Assembly (NCBI GenBank): GCA_948470475.1
Contig: OX419339.1
Location: forward strand, 2,326,489-2,390,488
Direction: 5' to 3'
Origin: Galaxea fascicularis
Lineage: Eukaryota; Cnidaria; Anthozoa; Scleractinia; Euphylliidae
DNA: 64,000 nt
Shown here one piece after another: positions 1 to 13,742 of the stretch (the stretch's first letter is position 1; each line of letters starts with the position of its first letter). Under the pieces are notes generated by a model. The model did not search any database. It saw only the letters and a program-made list of their open reading frames with translations, and had not been told where the DNA came from. A program made the translations under genes and the position numbers.

Positions 1-218
1 AATGTGTTATTTTCAAGGCTGTACTCTAACAAAAGTAGTTGTGCACCCAAAATATCTAAACCCTTGAAATCCAGGTTGCCAAGAATATGTTTGGTCCAAA
101 ACCTAGTATTACATGGTTGCCCATTAGCGAAACTAGGTCACCAGGGGCGGACGGGCACGGCTAGAGCACAGCTCTGATTTTACTTCTTCTTTTTTTTGCT
201 GTTTTTACTTTGTGACAG

Positions 219-3200
219 GCAACAGAAGGTTGTATTGAAAACAAGCTCTCCCTCTCCAGTTAAACTTCAGCTGCTGATAGAGGGAAATCACTCAGATTTT
301 CAGGTTGGTTTGACTAATTTTACGGGGGATAAAGATGGTTGTTTTAAAACGTTTTGTACCTATGTAACAATTAGACCTGTAGCCTTGAGGGCTACGGGTC
401 AATAGCCCATGAGACGAAGCCGAATGGGCTGTTGACCCATGGCCCTTGAGGGCGAATTTTGTTTTAGTATCACCCACCTAGTTGAACAGGAAAGGCTATA
501 ATAAAGTTAGCAAATGTAAGTTGAAGAAATATTTATTTGGAAATAAAATGAGCGAAAGCATCACGCTCGATTGCTACTCAAGGACTATTACTAATAGTCC
601 TCTAGTGGCGTAGCTAATCAAAATGCAGGATTTGCATTAGCCCACTAGTTGGGTGATTGTACTTATTTGTTGTGTGTAGTAGAAAAGATGCTTGACCCTT
701 CAACTCCAAGAGTGATCAGCATGTAACTTCTCCTTATGATATCAATACATTGTCCAGTAGACAGGTGATGAGAATAGATAATTTTATCAGCCTGAGGATG
801 TTATCTTCATAAATTTATAACCCCAAATTCTCTTAGCCTTCATACAAGGAATTGCTTTGCAGTTAGAAAGGAAAATTAATTATCAGATCGTGGGAGTTAA
901 AAGGTTGAAGTGTTATAGTGGTTTTAGTTCTTGTCAGATTTGTTTTATGCATGCATTTATTCACGGTTCTCTTATAAATATCAGATACAGCCAACATTCA
1001 GTTACCATGGTGACAGTCCTGAACAACATCAAGCAACTCTTGAACCTAAGGTGAGTCCTTTTCTTTGTCTAAAAGCGGTGTTAGGCTTCCCAACACAACA
1101 TGTTACAAAAAGTGTTTTATCATACACTTCCTTGACTTTTTACCAGTGGTTTTCCTTTTGTTCAGTTCATACCACCCTGAATAAGTTTTTATTTGTAAAG
1201 TAACATATTTCTCTCAGCATATCCTTTCGTACTCTATCTTCGATAAAATTTAACCAGTGTTGTATATTTTTTCCCATTACTCGATGTCTGTATTGACCTT
1301 TTTGCCTTCTCCATAATAATTACCTGCCTGTAGATCTGTTACTTGGTTCTGTTACAGCTTCAATTACTGGTAATATGGCTGTTTGAACTAACCATAATTC
1401 TTTTCAAAGTCTGTAGTGGAACAATGTGTGATGGACAGAAAGTAATTACACCATATATTGTGTTGACCTGCCTTTCAGTGACAACTTTTCTTTTTTTTTT
1501 TTCTGTCCACAGAAAGAGCTTCCAGTCCATGTTAGTTTCACGCCATCATCCATGGGCCTCATTTCCAGTTCTCTTGTTATTAAGTCCCTAGCAGGGAAAA
1601 CAAACTCAAAGGTGATAAATTTAAGCAAAACATTAATTTTATAAATGGTCATAAACAGTTAACAATCTTCAGTTCTGTTTGTAGTTACTTTGTGGTGTTC
1701 AGTGACCAAAGAAGAAGTTAACTTAACAAGGAGAGTCAGTAGTAATTGTCGCAAGAATATCTTTGATTATTTTTGTACTTTAAATAGTGATTTTTAAGCT
1801 CCTCTTAGAAGCTAAGACTATCTTTACTCATGATTAATGCAGAATCATAGTATCATGACAGCTCTGACTTTATGAAGATATTTTTATCTTGCGGTGGTTT
1901 GAAGTTGTAACAATTATTGCAGTAACAATAGCTGTTTATACTTTATGTTAGCTATGTGCACCATGGCTGTTTCTAAACAATCCAAACTAGGTCATTTACT
2001 GATTTTGGTTGCAAGATCTCACCTATGTGAAATTACTCTTCCTCTTGTGTTTAATAGATACCACTTTATGGGTGTGGAGGAACAAGTCACCTTGTGTTAG
2101 TGGATATACGGCAGCTTAGTGAAGGATATGTCACCAATATTGGGGAGGTAACTACGTAGTTGAAGCTGTAGTGGTGATGACAGTGCAATTACTCAGTAGG
2201 GAACTCTCCACTACTAACCCTATGGTGTCTTAGAGTCCTCGGACTGAACATGTAGCAACAAACAAATTAGGGAGAGACAACAACGATGATGGCGATGATG
2301 ATAATGGTGGCGGGTGGTGGTGATGATGACGATGATGGTGGTGGTGGTGGTTATTGATATGTAGTCATTTATGGTTGGGTGAACCATTTGCTACAAAATA
2401 TTTATTGTTAGTAATGGCTGAGGCAAGTGTTCTTCTTCCTCACATTAGGTTTCTCTTGGGAAAAAGAATTCTGTCAAAGTGGTTGTGAGAAATTCTGGCA
2501 CAAGGGCAGCTTTTGTCAAGGTTGTATGTTACTCAGGTATGTAATTGAAATAAGTAAAAGTGTTTCACTATGCGATATGAAGGGTTACAGTATCAATGTG
2601 GCTGTTTTAGCAAACACTTTAGAGGGAATTTTAGCAATTGTCCTGTAGTTTTCTTGTGACACAGGTTGCATGAAAATTGTCTGTTGCAGCAATCTGAAGC
2701 GACTATGTTTTTGTTGTTGTACACTTTGTTGTTGCTGGAACCATAAGATTGCAAAATGCACATTGAAATTCTGCTAAATTGTTAAGTTAATTCAGTTTAG
2801 AAAACTGGATCAAGTCATCTACTTTCAGACCCCTTTGAGGCATCCCTTCAATAAAAGTCTGTCACTCCAACTCATAGCCAATATAGGAATGAAACAAAGG
2901 ACAGAATGTTCTACTCTTTATTGGGTTCATGGAACACTATTTTACTTAATAGTGGGTTTGATAGCATCAAAGCCTAAAGTCTCTCTCCCAATTTTTTTGC
3001 CAGATATTCATTCACTTCAGTTGTATCCTTCTACTCATCTGAAGGTCCATCCGCACAGTTTTATCCTCTCTGCACGAACTTCAAAGGTTAGTGTTTGGAT
3101 TTTAGATTCTAAATAAAGGACAGTATGTCACAATATCATGCAATATCATTTTATCAATAGTAATTCATTTTCCTTGTTTTTGTAGACACTACTGATTGAA

Positions 3201-6200
3201 TTTCAGCCTTTGGAGAAAGATGCCATCAAGTGTCGCACATCTGTGAATTCTGTGGCTGCTGTTGCTTTTTACACAGGAGATGAATTCTTGAGGCGGCAGT
3301 ACAAAAAGTAATGAAGAGATTTTACTGAAAATTTGTTGTCAGTTTGTAGACCAACTTAGATTCCTTTGGTACTTCACATTCCCAACTTCAGAGACTTGGT
3401 TTTTCCCATTCTCTTCTTTGCTGGTTGTGAGAGTCAGACTTCAACCTTGTTACTTTAGATTTCAAATTAAATGTCCCGACCACTTGACCATACTGCTACT
3501 TTAGATGCTGCTGGAGTAGCATGCAATCAACGTATTAGCATCATCAAAGTTAGAGTAGTCACACTTGTGCTTTTGTAAACTGTGTTATGTGGCTACTTTT
3601 GGTTCTTGTGTAACTCTACCTGTGATTTACTGGTGATTGTGAATTTTTTTATCCAGCAGAATAATAAACAATTATTAGAATCATATTCAAGCATTTAATT
3701 TCCTGGACAGAGTAATAAACATGTCTCTGATTCACTGCCAGGAATCTTCCAAGAAAATCCCAACAGGTTCTGTCAGAAGTTAAGGAGAACAGTCCGCTCG
3801 CAGGGATTGATTTCACTTCAACTTTCCAAGATGAAGAGAAACTGATAGAAGGTAAAAATTAAATTAGTTGTGTTTTCTGTTGTTAGTTCGTGATATGCAG
3901 GTAATAAATTATTAAATTACTTTTAAGCCAGAAACTCAGGAGATTTTGGGAATGTTCAGATAAGAGTCCTTCACAGAGAAACTGTCTGATGAATCGTTTT
4001 TACCTGATTTACAAAAACCAAAACATAGTTTTGTTGTAGATTAACTGTTGGGAAATACAGTGTAAAGTATGGACTTGTTAATTTTTCTTCTAATGGCTGG
4101 GTGATGTCAGTAACAACTTGTAGCTAGAGGTTCATTTGAGCTTCTTTTTACCTAACTGGAGAAAATACTTTTGCACAGTTAAAGCTAGCAATATGAAAAC
4201 TGGAACAAAAACTTAGATTTTAGCAAGACAAACAAATCCATGCTGATATATTAAGGAGTTTTCAGGCATTTCAAGAGACATTGTGAGAGTGAATAGAAAA
4301 AAACAAACATGGCACCAGCAACACGTCTTTTTTTTTTGGAAAGAGCATGAACATCTTGCTGAAGGCAAACGGCTAAACTCAATCTGTAGTTTGTAGTTTG
4401 GGGCTGAGAAAACAAACCCGTAGCTACGGTAAAGGTCTCTAATAGGGCCTCCACTCAGGGCTGTCATTAAGTTTTGAAGGAGGCATAACATCCATAACTT
4501 CACCCGTAACATTTAAAAATAGATTATGGTAAAGGCCCAAATTCAATATGAAGCAACCATCACCCGTAACATGATCTATGCTCAGCCGTAACAGTTGTTA
4601 CGGGCTATGGCCCTTAATGACAGTCCTGGCACTTACTGCACCTTGCCTGCAGCCAGTACAACAATAATAAATATAAATCTTTTCTCATTCCTTTGTCTTG
4701 ATTATTTTAGATGTGAGGTATCCCAAAGTAGCCAGTTGGAATACATTTTTCCAGGGATGTGTATCTAGAGTGCTGTTGACCTTAGTGGGATCGCCACCAA
4801 GCTCAAGTCCTGGCAGCAAACATGATCCTAACATTTCCGTGGACACTGTGCCTGTGTCTCATAAACCAGATTCTAAAGGCCACTCTCCATCTTTAATTAC
4901 TAATGGTAATTAGACCCTGTCCACAGGGATGGTCAGCACCCTTGAATGCTGCAGACTGACTTCTCTATATTGTCTGTCTATACACAACTGTATGGCTGGA
5001 TTAGCTAAGTGCATTTCCACTATAAACAGAAAATTAATTTAAATTTTTTTATATTCACTTGTAATTTTATTTCGTACAATCTGCAGAATTCATCGCACAC
5101 ATGTACATGTATGAGCTTTTAGAAGTCAGATGCATGCTAGATAAGGTCATAGGAAAAGGTCTTAGAAGTTTTAAACAATATTGTGAAATGCAGTGTGCCA
5201 TGTCCTTGAAAAGGAGTTAGTAGTGCACAATGTTTTATTACTTTTGTATATAAAACAAGTAGATTCAGCATTACTGCTATGCATGCTTAGTAACAGATGT
5301 CAGAATGTAGTAGGAGCATCGGTGACATTTGTGCCTCTTATGCCATTGTTTGGTTATTCCCACATTGTTCGGACTGGCTAAATCAACAAATTTTGCATGT
5401 CTGGCCAAATACTACACAGACTAAGACCACAGAACAATTTGTGCATAATTTTATTATCACAGAAATCTTGATGTTATGTGTTTTCAATTAGTTACTCTTT
5501 CAAGCCTGCATGATCTCTGTTGACAGAGGTGGCTAAATTATCAAACACTTGTTTGTTACATGAAATGTTCCACATGTGTTCTTCCAACACTATGATGAAT
5601 AAAATTGCTGGTAATGATCATTTATTCAGCCAGGGGTGAAGGTAAAGAAAGCATTATTTAGAAAGGGTTTCAAGAGAAGGAAGAGAAGGGACAGTTGTTC
5701 CTAAATGCCCTGTGCTATGTATGAGGCAGCAGTCTCTCAAGCACTATTAATTTTGCCACTAACAGTGGTTTTTGTCATTTTCCACCAGGTGACCATGCTG
5801 AGAAAAACTGGGAAGTCATTCCTGACTTTCTCACTTTGACACCCTGCAAATCAAGTATGATGAACTTTATTTAACAATGTTACTACCTCTGTGGTATGCA
5901 TGACATTTAGTCAAGTTTTAGCTCAGATTTTGACAGTGCATTGCCACTGGCAGTGATAAAACAGTAGTTGTTGGTGAAAAGCATTTTTTTAAGTTTCTCC
6001 AAGAATAAACTGTTGTGGTCTCTCCTTTAGTGGTCAATTTTCTGCACTACCCATTGCGGTTTTTTTTTTACATATTTGTATCATCTGTTTTTGTAGAGAA
6101 TGACAGAATTGGCAAAGGTTCTGATCACTTGAGAATTGTCAACTTCTCGGAGCGTTCAGTGGGGTGAGTTTGAAAAACGTATTTTTAATAGTTTGTAATC

Positions 6201-9200
6201 TCCCTGTTAAAATGCTGTTAGCAGGTTTTACATGTTATGATGGAACCTTGATGCCATGTGACCAATCAACTGATGTTGCTTCATTTGACTCACAAAACAA
6301 GTTTGTCATGGGTGTGTAGCTCATTCCAACTTGCTCTCCAAACTAAATGACAACTTTGCAAGAGTTTTGCAAAGATGTACAAATGTTAAACAGACTTACA
6401 AGTGTTATCAACAGTAAACCTACAGTTCTGTATTGAATTTATGATTTTGGAACTTGTTTAGCATAGGGGATCTGTTATCTTAGTTTGCACCACCAGATGT
6501 TTTAGTAATGAATCTGATTACCAGTACCATCATATTACATACTCTGAATGATGTATTTTGCAGATTTGAGTTCACCTGGCCTGCACATTCTATTGTTATT
6601 ACTCCCGAGAGAGGGGAAATTCCACCGAGGTAATTTGGGGTGGCATATATGACATGATTGCAACATAACAATGTCAAAACATCGAACGAGTTGATGTTAA
6701 GGGAAATCATGATTGTTTGATTTTCTTTATTATGGAACTGTGTGGCTTAACATTATTATCCCATATATTATCAGCTGAGTCCGTGAGAAGACATAAATTG
6801 CAAATATTATACATGTAAGTTCATGGTGAGGACCATGTTGTACCAGTCTGATGAGCAGGTCATTGATTGTCAAATGAATGTATTTAGCAAACATAGAGGT
6901 TCTAAAAGATCAGTTCATATTGATATTGTATGAATAGAGTGAGTTTGCCCAGCCTGCAAATTTCATTTCATTGATAGCAGTCCTGAAAAATCTCAGTTTT
7001 TGCTCAATTATCTTTGCTTGCCATTGTTGTGTTTTTCAGGAGTCAGGCTAGAGTACTGGTTAGTGCTAAGACTCATCCCTCAAACACTTTCACACAGCTT
7101 CCTTGGGCTGGTACCATCTACCTGAAGTGTGATGGCACACAGCAGGTATGTGTGGGTGTGTGACAAGATTTGAAAATTCACTGTTTTTATGAAATAAACT
7201 CACTATAACACACGTAGTACATGGATGGTTTCCTTGAAAGAGTGTTCATCTTCTTATCCAGAGTGTTGATCTTCTTATACAGTCCATCAGGGTACAAATC
7301 AGAGAGGAACAGGTTCTGGAGAGCTCCCCAGTACAGTCTGGTGTGACAAATTTTCATTCCTTACCAACTGCAGACTCAGGAGGAACACCTCTTCCTTCAA
7401 ATCACTTACCTGCATTGAGAATCAAAAACAAAGATATCAGTTTTGAGAAAACACTTATTGGAGCAGTGTCGAGTGAGTTAAATACAGTTTTGTCTTGCTG
7501 ATCCTTAACTGCAAAAGAATATGGATGTGTTGTCTGGGTGTACAGATTAGTCCATGGAGTTTTTTAGTCTTCAGAATAAATGCCAGCTTGAGCTTTTGTT
7601 TTGCAAAAAGAGAGGGCATACGCCATAGGATGATGTATGTAAAACTTGTTTATACACAGAAAATCATGAGTTACATGTAAGCTAAGAGTTGAGAATAAGA
7701 TTCATTACAACCGTTTTACAGGATTGCTGTGTGGGAATCTGATATGTCAGTTACCTTTTTAATACCCCGTTTAAACTTCCCAATAGAGTCAATGTTTTTT
7801 AAATCTTGGTCAAACAAGTCCCGCTTTAACAAAAGCTTTGTTTCAGGTAATTAGTGTGTAGTCAATAACTCAAGATTCCCTCATCTTTCTTGATGGCATC
7901 AGAGATAGAGCTTTAAATAAAGTGTATTATTATTATTATTATAGCATCTCTTGATCTGTACTGCACAGCATTAGAGATAAAAAGTTGCATGGGATCCTAG
8001 AGACTTTGAATGTCGTTCCTTTTTCTACTGTCTGCGTGTACCACCAAGCTTTTACTGCCATGCATTGTAGCCATTAACTCAACAATATTATTGAGTCTTC
8101 GTTCCACAAACTGTTTCGGATCTTCACTTGATTCCAAATCTAAATGCCAGTCCATCAAAACTTTGCCTTGTGGTGCCCAGGACTATATAATAACAGAGGT
8201 TGTTGAGTATTTTGTCATTCAATCTTGTGCTGCCTCTTGGGTATTGATTAACTATGAAACAGAATCTGCTATTCATTTTTGTTAACAAAATTAATATGAT
8301 GTTAACCCCGTTGACCCTTGCTATCAGGTTTGAACAATAATTTTATTTTATTATTACGTGTCATGTCTCTTTGGTACATTTATATTTCAGCATCAGAGAT
8401 ATCACTCACAAACACTGCATCTTCAGAGATGACTTGGAACTTGTCATCTGTAGCTCCAGCTTATGTTAAGGTTTGTGTTTGGTCATTTCAGCATTGTACA
8501 TTATGTATTGATTTAAGAGAAACAACCAAAGAATGTCCTTTAGGTTTACTCTATTGGCAGGCAGAATTGTCTTGATGGACTGAGTGTTTGAGTTTTATTA
8601 CTTGTCATATGAATTAGTCTCTAAGAGGCAAAACTTTAATATAATTATGGTATTTGTATCCAGTTAATGTTCCAGTATAAGATTTTTATACCCTCTCAGC
8701 TTACTGGTCCACTGCTTTCCGTGAAGCACAGTATTGACAAACCATTGTAGCCCGTGCTTTATTACCTGGATTTTTCCATTTAAAGGTGTCTGGCTGCGTA
8801 ACTGCACTTGCACAAAACCATATGCATTTCCTAATTATAGGGTGTTATGCAACCACGCTTTTCATTAAAAAATGTCAACAGTAAACCTTCTTCCCCTCCC
8901 AGGCTGAGCCCAATGATGGAAATTCAAGTGTCTTTTCTTTAAACATTTGGGCTTTTAAGTTGCTTCTCGCTAGAGAATCTTTTAGCACCTTTTTACCTTT
9001 ATTTTATCATCGTAAATAATTCTTTGTATAATTATTTGTCTGGTAAGCTAGAGACCTTTAATATTAATGATTATGATTATGATTATGAATACAATTATTA
9101 AAGCTGTTTGTTTCACCACAGGTAGATGACACAGGAAACATTTGCAGGACAACTTATAATGCCTTTAGTGTTCAAAAACATTCAGGCTCAATGCAGCCAC

Positions 9201-12200
9201 AGGCAACAGAACAGGTAAGCAAAATTTACATGTATGCTTTTTTATTATATGGTAACAATAGAGCAAGTGATTTGATTGGCTGCTAAGTGAGCCAGATTTT
9301 CTTCTAACAACAGCAGGTATTACAAAAGTTTTTCTTTGCCCAGTTATTCTTGTAAGCACAAGTCATTACAGGAAATCTTCAGACTGCGACCTTATAGTAT
9401 TGACCTCTCTATCTCTCAGTCAATACATGAAGGCCTCAGTCTGAGATTTCCTATAGTATTGACCTCACTCTCGGTTATGTGGTATGTGAAAGTCTTTTCA
9501 AATGCTATTGAATTTATCTTTCCCGTCATTTATTTAACAGGTTTTAGTCAAGTTTCAGCCTCGTGATGTTGGTGAATATGAACAATCTTGGGATCTAATG
9601 GTAATTAACATTGAGAAATTTTCTTGTTGCTTGTATTTTTGGTTTTGTAAGAATTCTAAAATGAGAATCTCTCTGCAATGTTTTTTCCCAGACCTCGTCC
9701 AGTGTCAGTAGATCAAAACAGAGAATATTTCTTCATGGTCAGGTATGTATACTAGGAAATTTTACATTGCAAAAAATTTGGTGTTTTTATTATTATTATA
9801 ATTATTATTATTATTATTTTATGTACAGGGTTGTTATTGTTTCAGACTATAAACTACTATTGAGTTTGGATCATCAGCATTGTCAGTCATCATTAATTTT
9901 TTGGCTCAGGTAGTAAATCAGCTTTCACTAAACTCTCATGCAGTTTTTGTGAAAAGATAAGAACTGTAGAAGCATCCAACGTTTGCAAGAGGTTATTGGT
10001 TCTGCTTGTCTCCATGTAGAGATTGCATATTACATATACAATTTTAAGAAATATGAATAATTTTGTGTGATCTGACTGTGGTATTCTTGGTAGGCTGTTG
10101 AGCCCAGTGATGATTTTGAAGGATACCACAAGGATGCAAACGTTGCCCCAAAATCAAGAAAAGTAACCATCAAGGAACCTTTAAGGTGCTGATTAAAATG
10201 TTGAACAGCTGTTACTGGGAATTCTCGTTTTGTTTCTAATATAAAGCAAGAAGGGTTGAAGATTTGCTTGTTCTTTGTTGATACATTGGAAAGTTACCAA
10301 ATTGATATTTAAAAGGAAAGAATTTTAAGAGACATATATGTGATGAGGAGGTCAAGGAAAGAAATATTACATCTTGAATGTTGTGTGTATAGTGAATAAA
10401 TAAATAAATGAATCCTCAGATCAAAGCTTGGGAGATGGGGCTACCCATTCCTCATGTTATTGAGCTGAAATAAGTTGATTTGATTTTTGATTTGAAGTAA
10501 TAATAAATACCATGTTCATGTTCTTTCAGTGAACCTTTTTCTTTGGGTTGAAGCAGGCTTTTAACCAGACTTTGGAAGGCAGTCCAGATTAAATCAATTT
10601 TCCTTGAATTTCTTCTAAAAGTGGCCATCCATAGGATGCCTGGTTGCCCTTCTAGTTAAAACCTTGGCTTGAAGTCACTTTTGTATTCTTGTTTTTTGTG
10701 TAAGGCCCCACTCACTTGTTCCCTAACTTCTAATCAGCATTAAAAATATTTTGAAAAAGGAGCTTAAGAGTTTTTTTTTTTTTTTAATCAGGTGGGGTCT
10801 TAGCATGCGTATGAATAAAAGCACTGTCCAACAAATTAAGAACTTTTTGTGTGTAGATGGAAGTTTCAGTCACTGCTAGGCAAGGAAACAATAATTGTTA
10901 TGTGGATGAGAAACATATTTACAACTGGTTAACTGGTTTTGGGATTGACTGCCTTTTTTCTTCTGCCTTGTACTTGAAAAGAAATTATACCTTAATGCCA
11001 AATGCATTGATTTACCACTGATTTCTTTACAGATCGCCCAAGGGTGGAAAGAAAGGTTTGTATGTTGCTGATAAAGTTCTCCAGTTTCCTGTTACCATGG
11101 TAGGAAAAAAGAGTGAAGCAAAAGTGAAGATCTGTAATGGATCAGCTGATACTCAGTATTTGGTGAGTTGGTATTTTATTATTGCTACAATAGTTATTTA
11201 TTGTTGCTAATCATTTGACCTACCAGCACGAGATCACAAAAGCTTCTTAGGGACTACCATGGTCCTATCAGTAACTTGCATTCAGTCATTCCCTTAATTT
11301 AAAGTCTTGAATATTCTTTGTTAGAAGTTATTCAGCATTTTATTCAAAGCTCCACAAGCTTGACACCTGCTTTCTGTAATGATCCTTTCATAATGATCAG
11401 AACTAAGTCCTTAATGTGATAAATGGCATGCTACTCTGTTTTCTCCATTCTACTCTCCCCTGTTTTAACCTAGATAGCTATTCTGCTCCTCCCTCTTTGT
11501 TTCGTGTCTTCTCTCCTGTTCTGTCCTGTCCTGCCGTTCCCTCCCCCCTCCTGTCTTGTCCTTTGAAACATTTCCTGTTTAATAGTCTGCTCACACATCG
11601 TATTCTTTCTTCAATCTAAAGTTGATAACTGTTTTGTTTTCTTTTATTGAATTAGGCACGGATTGCCTCTCCTAAGCGACCCTTTTCTGTTAATAATACC
11701 AAATTTACAGTAAGGTAAAGTTATCATGTCCTCAAAGCTCGATTAGTTTTTATTGTTAATTGTTAGTTATGCACTCAGTGATTTTTGGATATTAAAGTCA
11801 TTTATTTTAATTACTGTAGCCCAAACTCTTTAAATGCATGGACTTACTTAACTGTTTTGTTACTATATTTTCTAACCCTAATAACCTCTGTAAAGAATCT
11901 GAATGCAGCTGTGTTTTCAACCAGGCCCCGGTAGTTTAATGGCTGGATAGTGCTATCCACCAGATAAATATCTATCCAGTGGATAGTGCAATTAGCTTTC
12001 CCAATACGTATCCGCTGGATAGTGACTTATCCGGTGGATAGTGCTATCCAATGTTTCAACACCCGGGGCCAGTTTTGTTGATCTGAAGTCACGTGCCCTG
12101 TGAGAAAGAATCAGAAAAAAGGTCGAACTCAAAACAGTCCAAACAGTGCCAAAAATATTATGTAAAACATGAAGTGGTGTCTTTTCTTTAATTTGCAATG

Positions 12201-12808
12201 TCATTTATTGATGTTTTGACATGACAAGCTTGTAGTATATTTGTGGTTTCATTTAGTGGTGTATCTGTGCTCAGCTAAAACAATTTCAGTCTATCATTAT
12301 TACTATAATTACTACTTAGTAGCACTTCCTTTCTTTGTATGAAAACAGCAATTGCTTATGTTGGTTTGCTAGAAAGTCAAAGCTCCTCATACTTTCTGAA
12401 TTTTAGGGATTTTGTACGTCCATAGCCAGTGTGGCAAGTGTTTTTGTGGGGTTTATAGTGCATGAAAGCCAATGTCCGATTTTACATTTCTGTTTTGCTT
12501 TCACCCCATTTCCCACACAACCAAAAATTGGATATCAGCTTTCAAGCACTGAAAACACCACAGAAACACTTGCTTTGCAGGCTAGTGCATCTCTGATAGG
12601 CAGTTAGATATTGGAGACATTTACGTCAACAGTACGTAAATAAACGTTTTTGTAATTGTTTTTATCACACAGGGCTGGGCGATTTGTGCGGCTGCCAGTA
12701 ACGTTCTTACCTACTGAACCTGGCAAGTCGTTTGAGGCAACATTAGTGGTTACTGCTGATCCAGATGCTATTCTGTCTGTAAAGCTGCAAGGGTCAAGTT
12801 CAGAATGA
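219..12808 (+). CDS. CEP192: CEP192 (centrosomal protein 192, SPD-2 family), C-terminal half, 22 exons, 5' end outside window
   Basis: Scaffold that recruits pericentriolar material and mitotic kinases to centrioles. Exons chained by splice sites and phase: 219-303, 985-1050, 1513-1611, 2058-2147, 2449-2536, 3004-3086, 3186-3307, 3742-3851, 4711-4905, 5789-5854, 6097-6163, 6564-6629, 7040-7145, 7283-7472, 8391-8470, 9122-9214, 9541-9600, 9692-9742, 10094-10185, 11033-11162, 11656-11714, 12673-12808 (TGA). Every junction keeps frame, giving 710 residues. Family-like segments in vertebrate order: IPLYGCGGTSHLVLVDIRQL, VRNSGTRAAFVKVV, GDEFLRRQYKK, FEFTWPAHSIVITP, NLSSVAPAYVK and a final KSFEATLVVTADPDA strand. 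These are the Ig-like SPD-2/ASH-type domains of the C-terminus. The N-terminal Aurora/PLK-binding part would lie upstream. Introns hold only repeats and microsatellites. Identification is by recognition of the conserved segments, not by search. Confidence 0.93.
394..440. repeat. Short hairpin repeat in CEP192 intron
   Basis: A 15-base arm (396-410) is repeated inverted at 424-438 with one mismatch around a 13-base loop. It sits in an intron and looks like part of an interspersed repeat that begins near 370. Confidence 0.55.
2281..2352. repeat. GATGATGGTGGT-type simple repeat in CEP192 intron
   Basis: Impure purine-rich trinucleotide tract of GATGAT and GGTGGT units between exons 4 and 5. No coding signal is seen in it. 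Confidence 0.7.
4456..4628. mobile_element. MITE of 173 bp in CEP192 intron (hAT-like ends)
   Basis: Terminal inverted repeats CAGGGCTGTCATTAAG at the left and, inverted, CAGGACTGTCATTAAG at the right (16 bases, one mismatch). The interior carries two copies of a CACCCGTAAC motif. The CAGG start resembles hAT-type ends. No ORF lies inside. Flanks share only a CACT motif, so the target duplication is unclear. Confidence 0.65.
7917..7943. repeat. TTA microsatellite in CEP192 intron
   Basis: Short TTA trinucleotide run. Similar ATT/TTA runs occur in other CEP192 introns near 9066-9090 and 9788-9820. Confidence 0.7.
11934..12070. mobile_element. MITE-like palindromic repeat of 137 bp in last CEP192 intron
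   Basis: Bounded by GGCCCCGG and its inverse CCGGGGCC. The interior is built of several near-palindromic TATCC-NNN-GGATAG words, so it can fold on itself in several registers. No ORF of its own; the minus-strand ORF crossing it is chance. Confidence 0.55.
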
Positions 12809-13358
12809 TCTGCCCCTCATGAGGTCCACATACATATTACAAGAAAATTATATATATTGTCATATTTAATATATAGATACCGGTACTTAAGTTTACAATA
12901 TCCAAACATGTTTTAGTATAATTAAATTGACAATGCAGAGTGTGATCTTTGTACATGTGTTGCCTCAAGCAGTAACAAGCTTAAACACAGCAGTGGTCTA
13001 ACAGGCAATGTTGTGATCAGGAAAACTGCTCTGTGATAGTTTAGTGGGCCATTGGAAAAGGCAAATTAAATGTCTCTTGCATTGGACATCCATTAAATAC
13101 CAGTAACAAAGTAGAGCACCATAGAATGATGAAACTTGTCAAACTAAACCATGTAGTGACTGTTGATTTTGCAGCTGGATGGTCATCCTTTGAAATGACC
13201 AATCCAGAACTGGTTCTGGAAAGTGGCAAAAATAATGAACAAAATTTCCTGCTATTGCCCCACATTATGTGAAGAATAAATTTCAAATCTGCCTGAAAAA
13301 ATCAATTATCAATATTGAAAGTTAAGTGTCAGATTCAAATGCATTTCTATGTGATGCA
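12809..13358. other. CEP192 3' flank / probable 3' UTR
   Basis: AT-rich sequence after the CEP192 stop. A canonical AATAAA at 13275-13280 is a candidate polyadenylation signal. No coding or repeat signal is clear. Confidence 0.4.
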
Positions 13359-13742
13359 TTAAAGGGGCAGTCTCATGGAGGTTTTCGTGATTTTTGCTCA
13401 AAATTCACTAAATTCTAGCTTCAATATTCAAATCCTTTCCACATTGCTAATTCCAAGAAATAAAGTGAATTTAGAGTGAAAGGATGACCCGAAATATGGT
13501 GAAATCCATTGTTTAGAGAATTGCAACATAATTCAATTCAAACTTGAAAACTTGGCTGACATTTTCAAGTTTGAACTGATCCCTGTCTCTTTGTCTGCCT
13601 CTGAAATCGTATGAGTCTAATTTCTTTGCATTGCAGTAAACCTTTAAAGGAATTTAACCATTATTTTACCTTTGGCAGCAACCAGAAAGCGAATTTTTTT
13701 ATTTTTAATGTGTTACTAAAATAGCGTGATACTGCCCCTTTA
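13359..13742. mobile_element. MITE of about 384 bp between CEP192 and CIMIP1
   Basis: Ends are TTAAAGGGGCAGT at the left and the inverse ACTGCCCCTTTAA at the right, with similarity running several bases further inside. No transposase ORF. Flanking TA or TTA merges with the repeat end, so the target duplication cannot be resolved. Confidence 0.65.
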
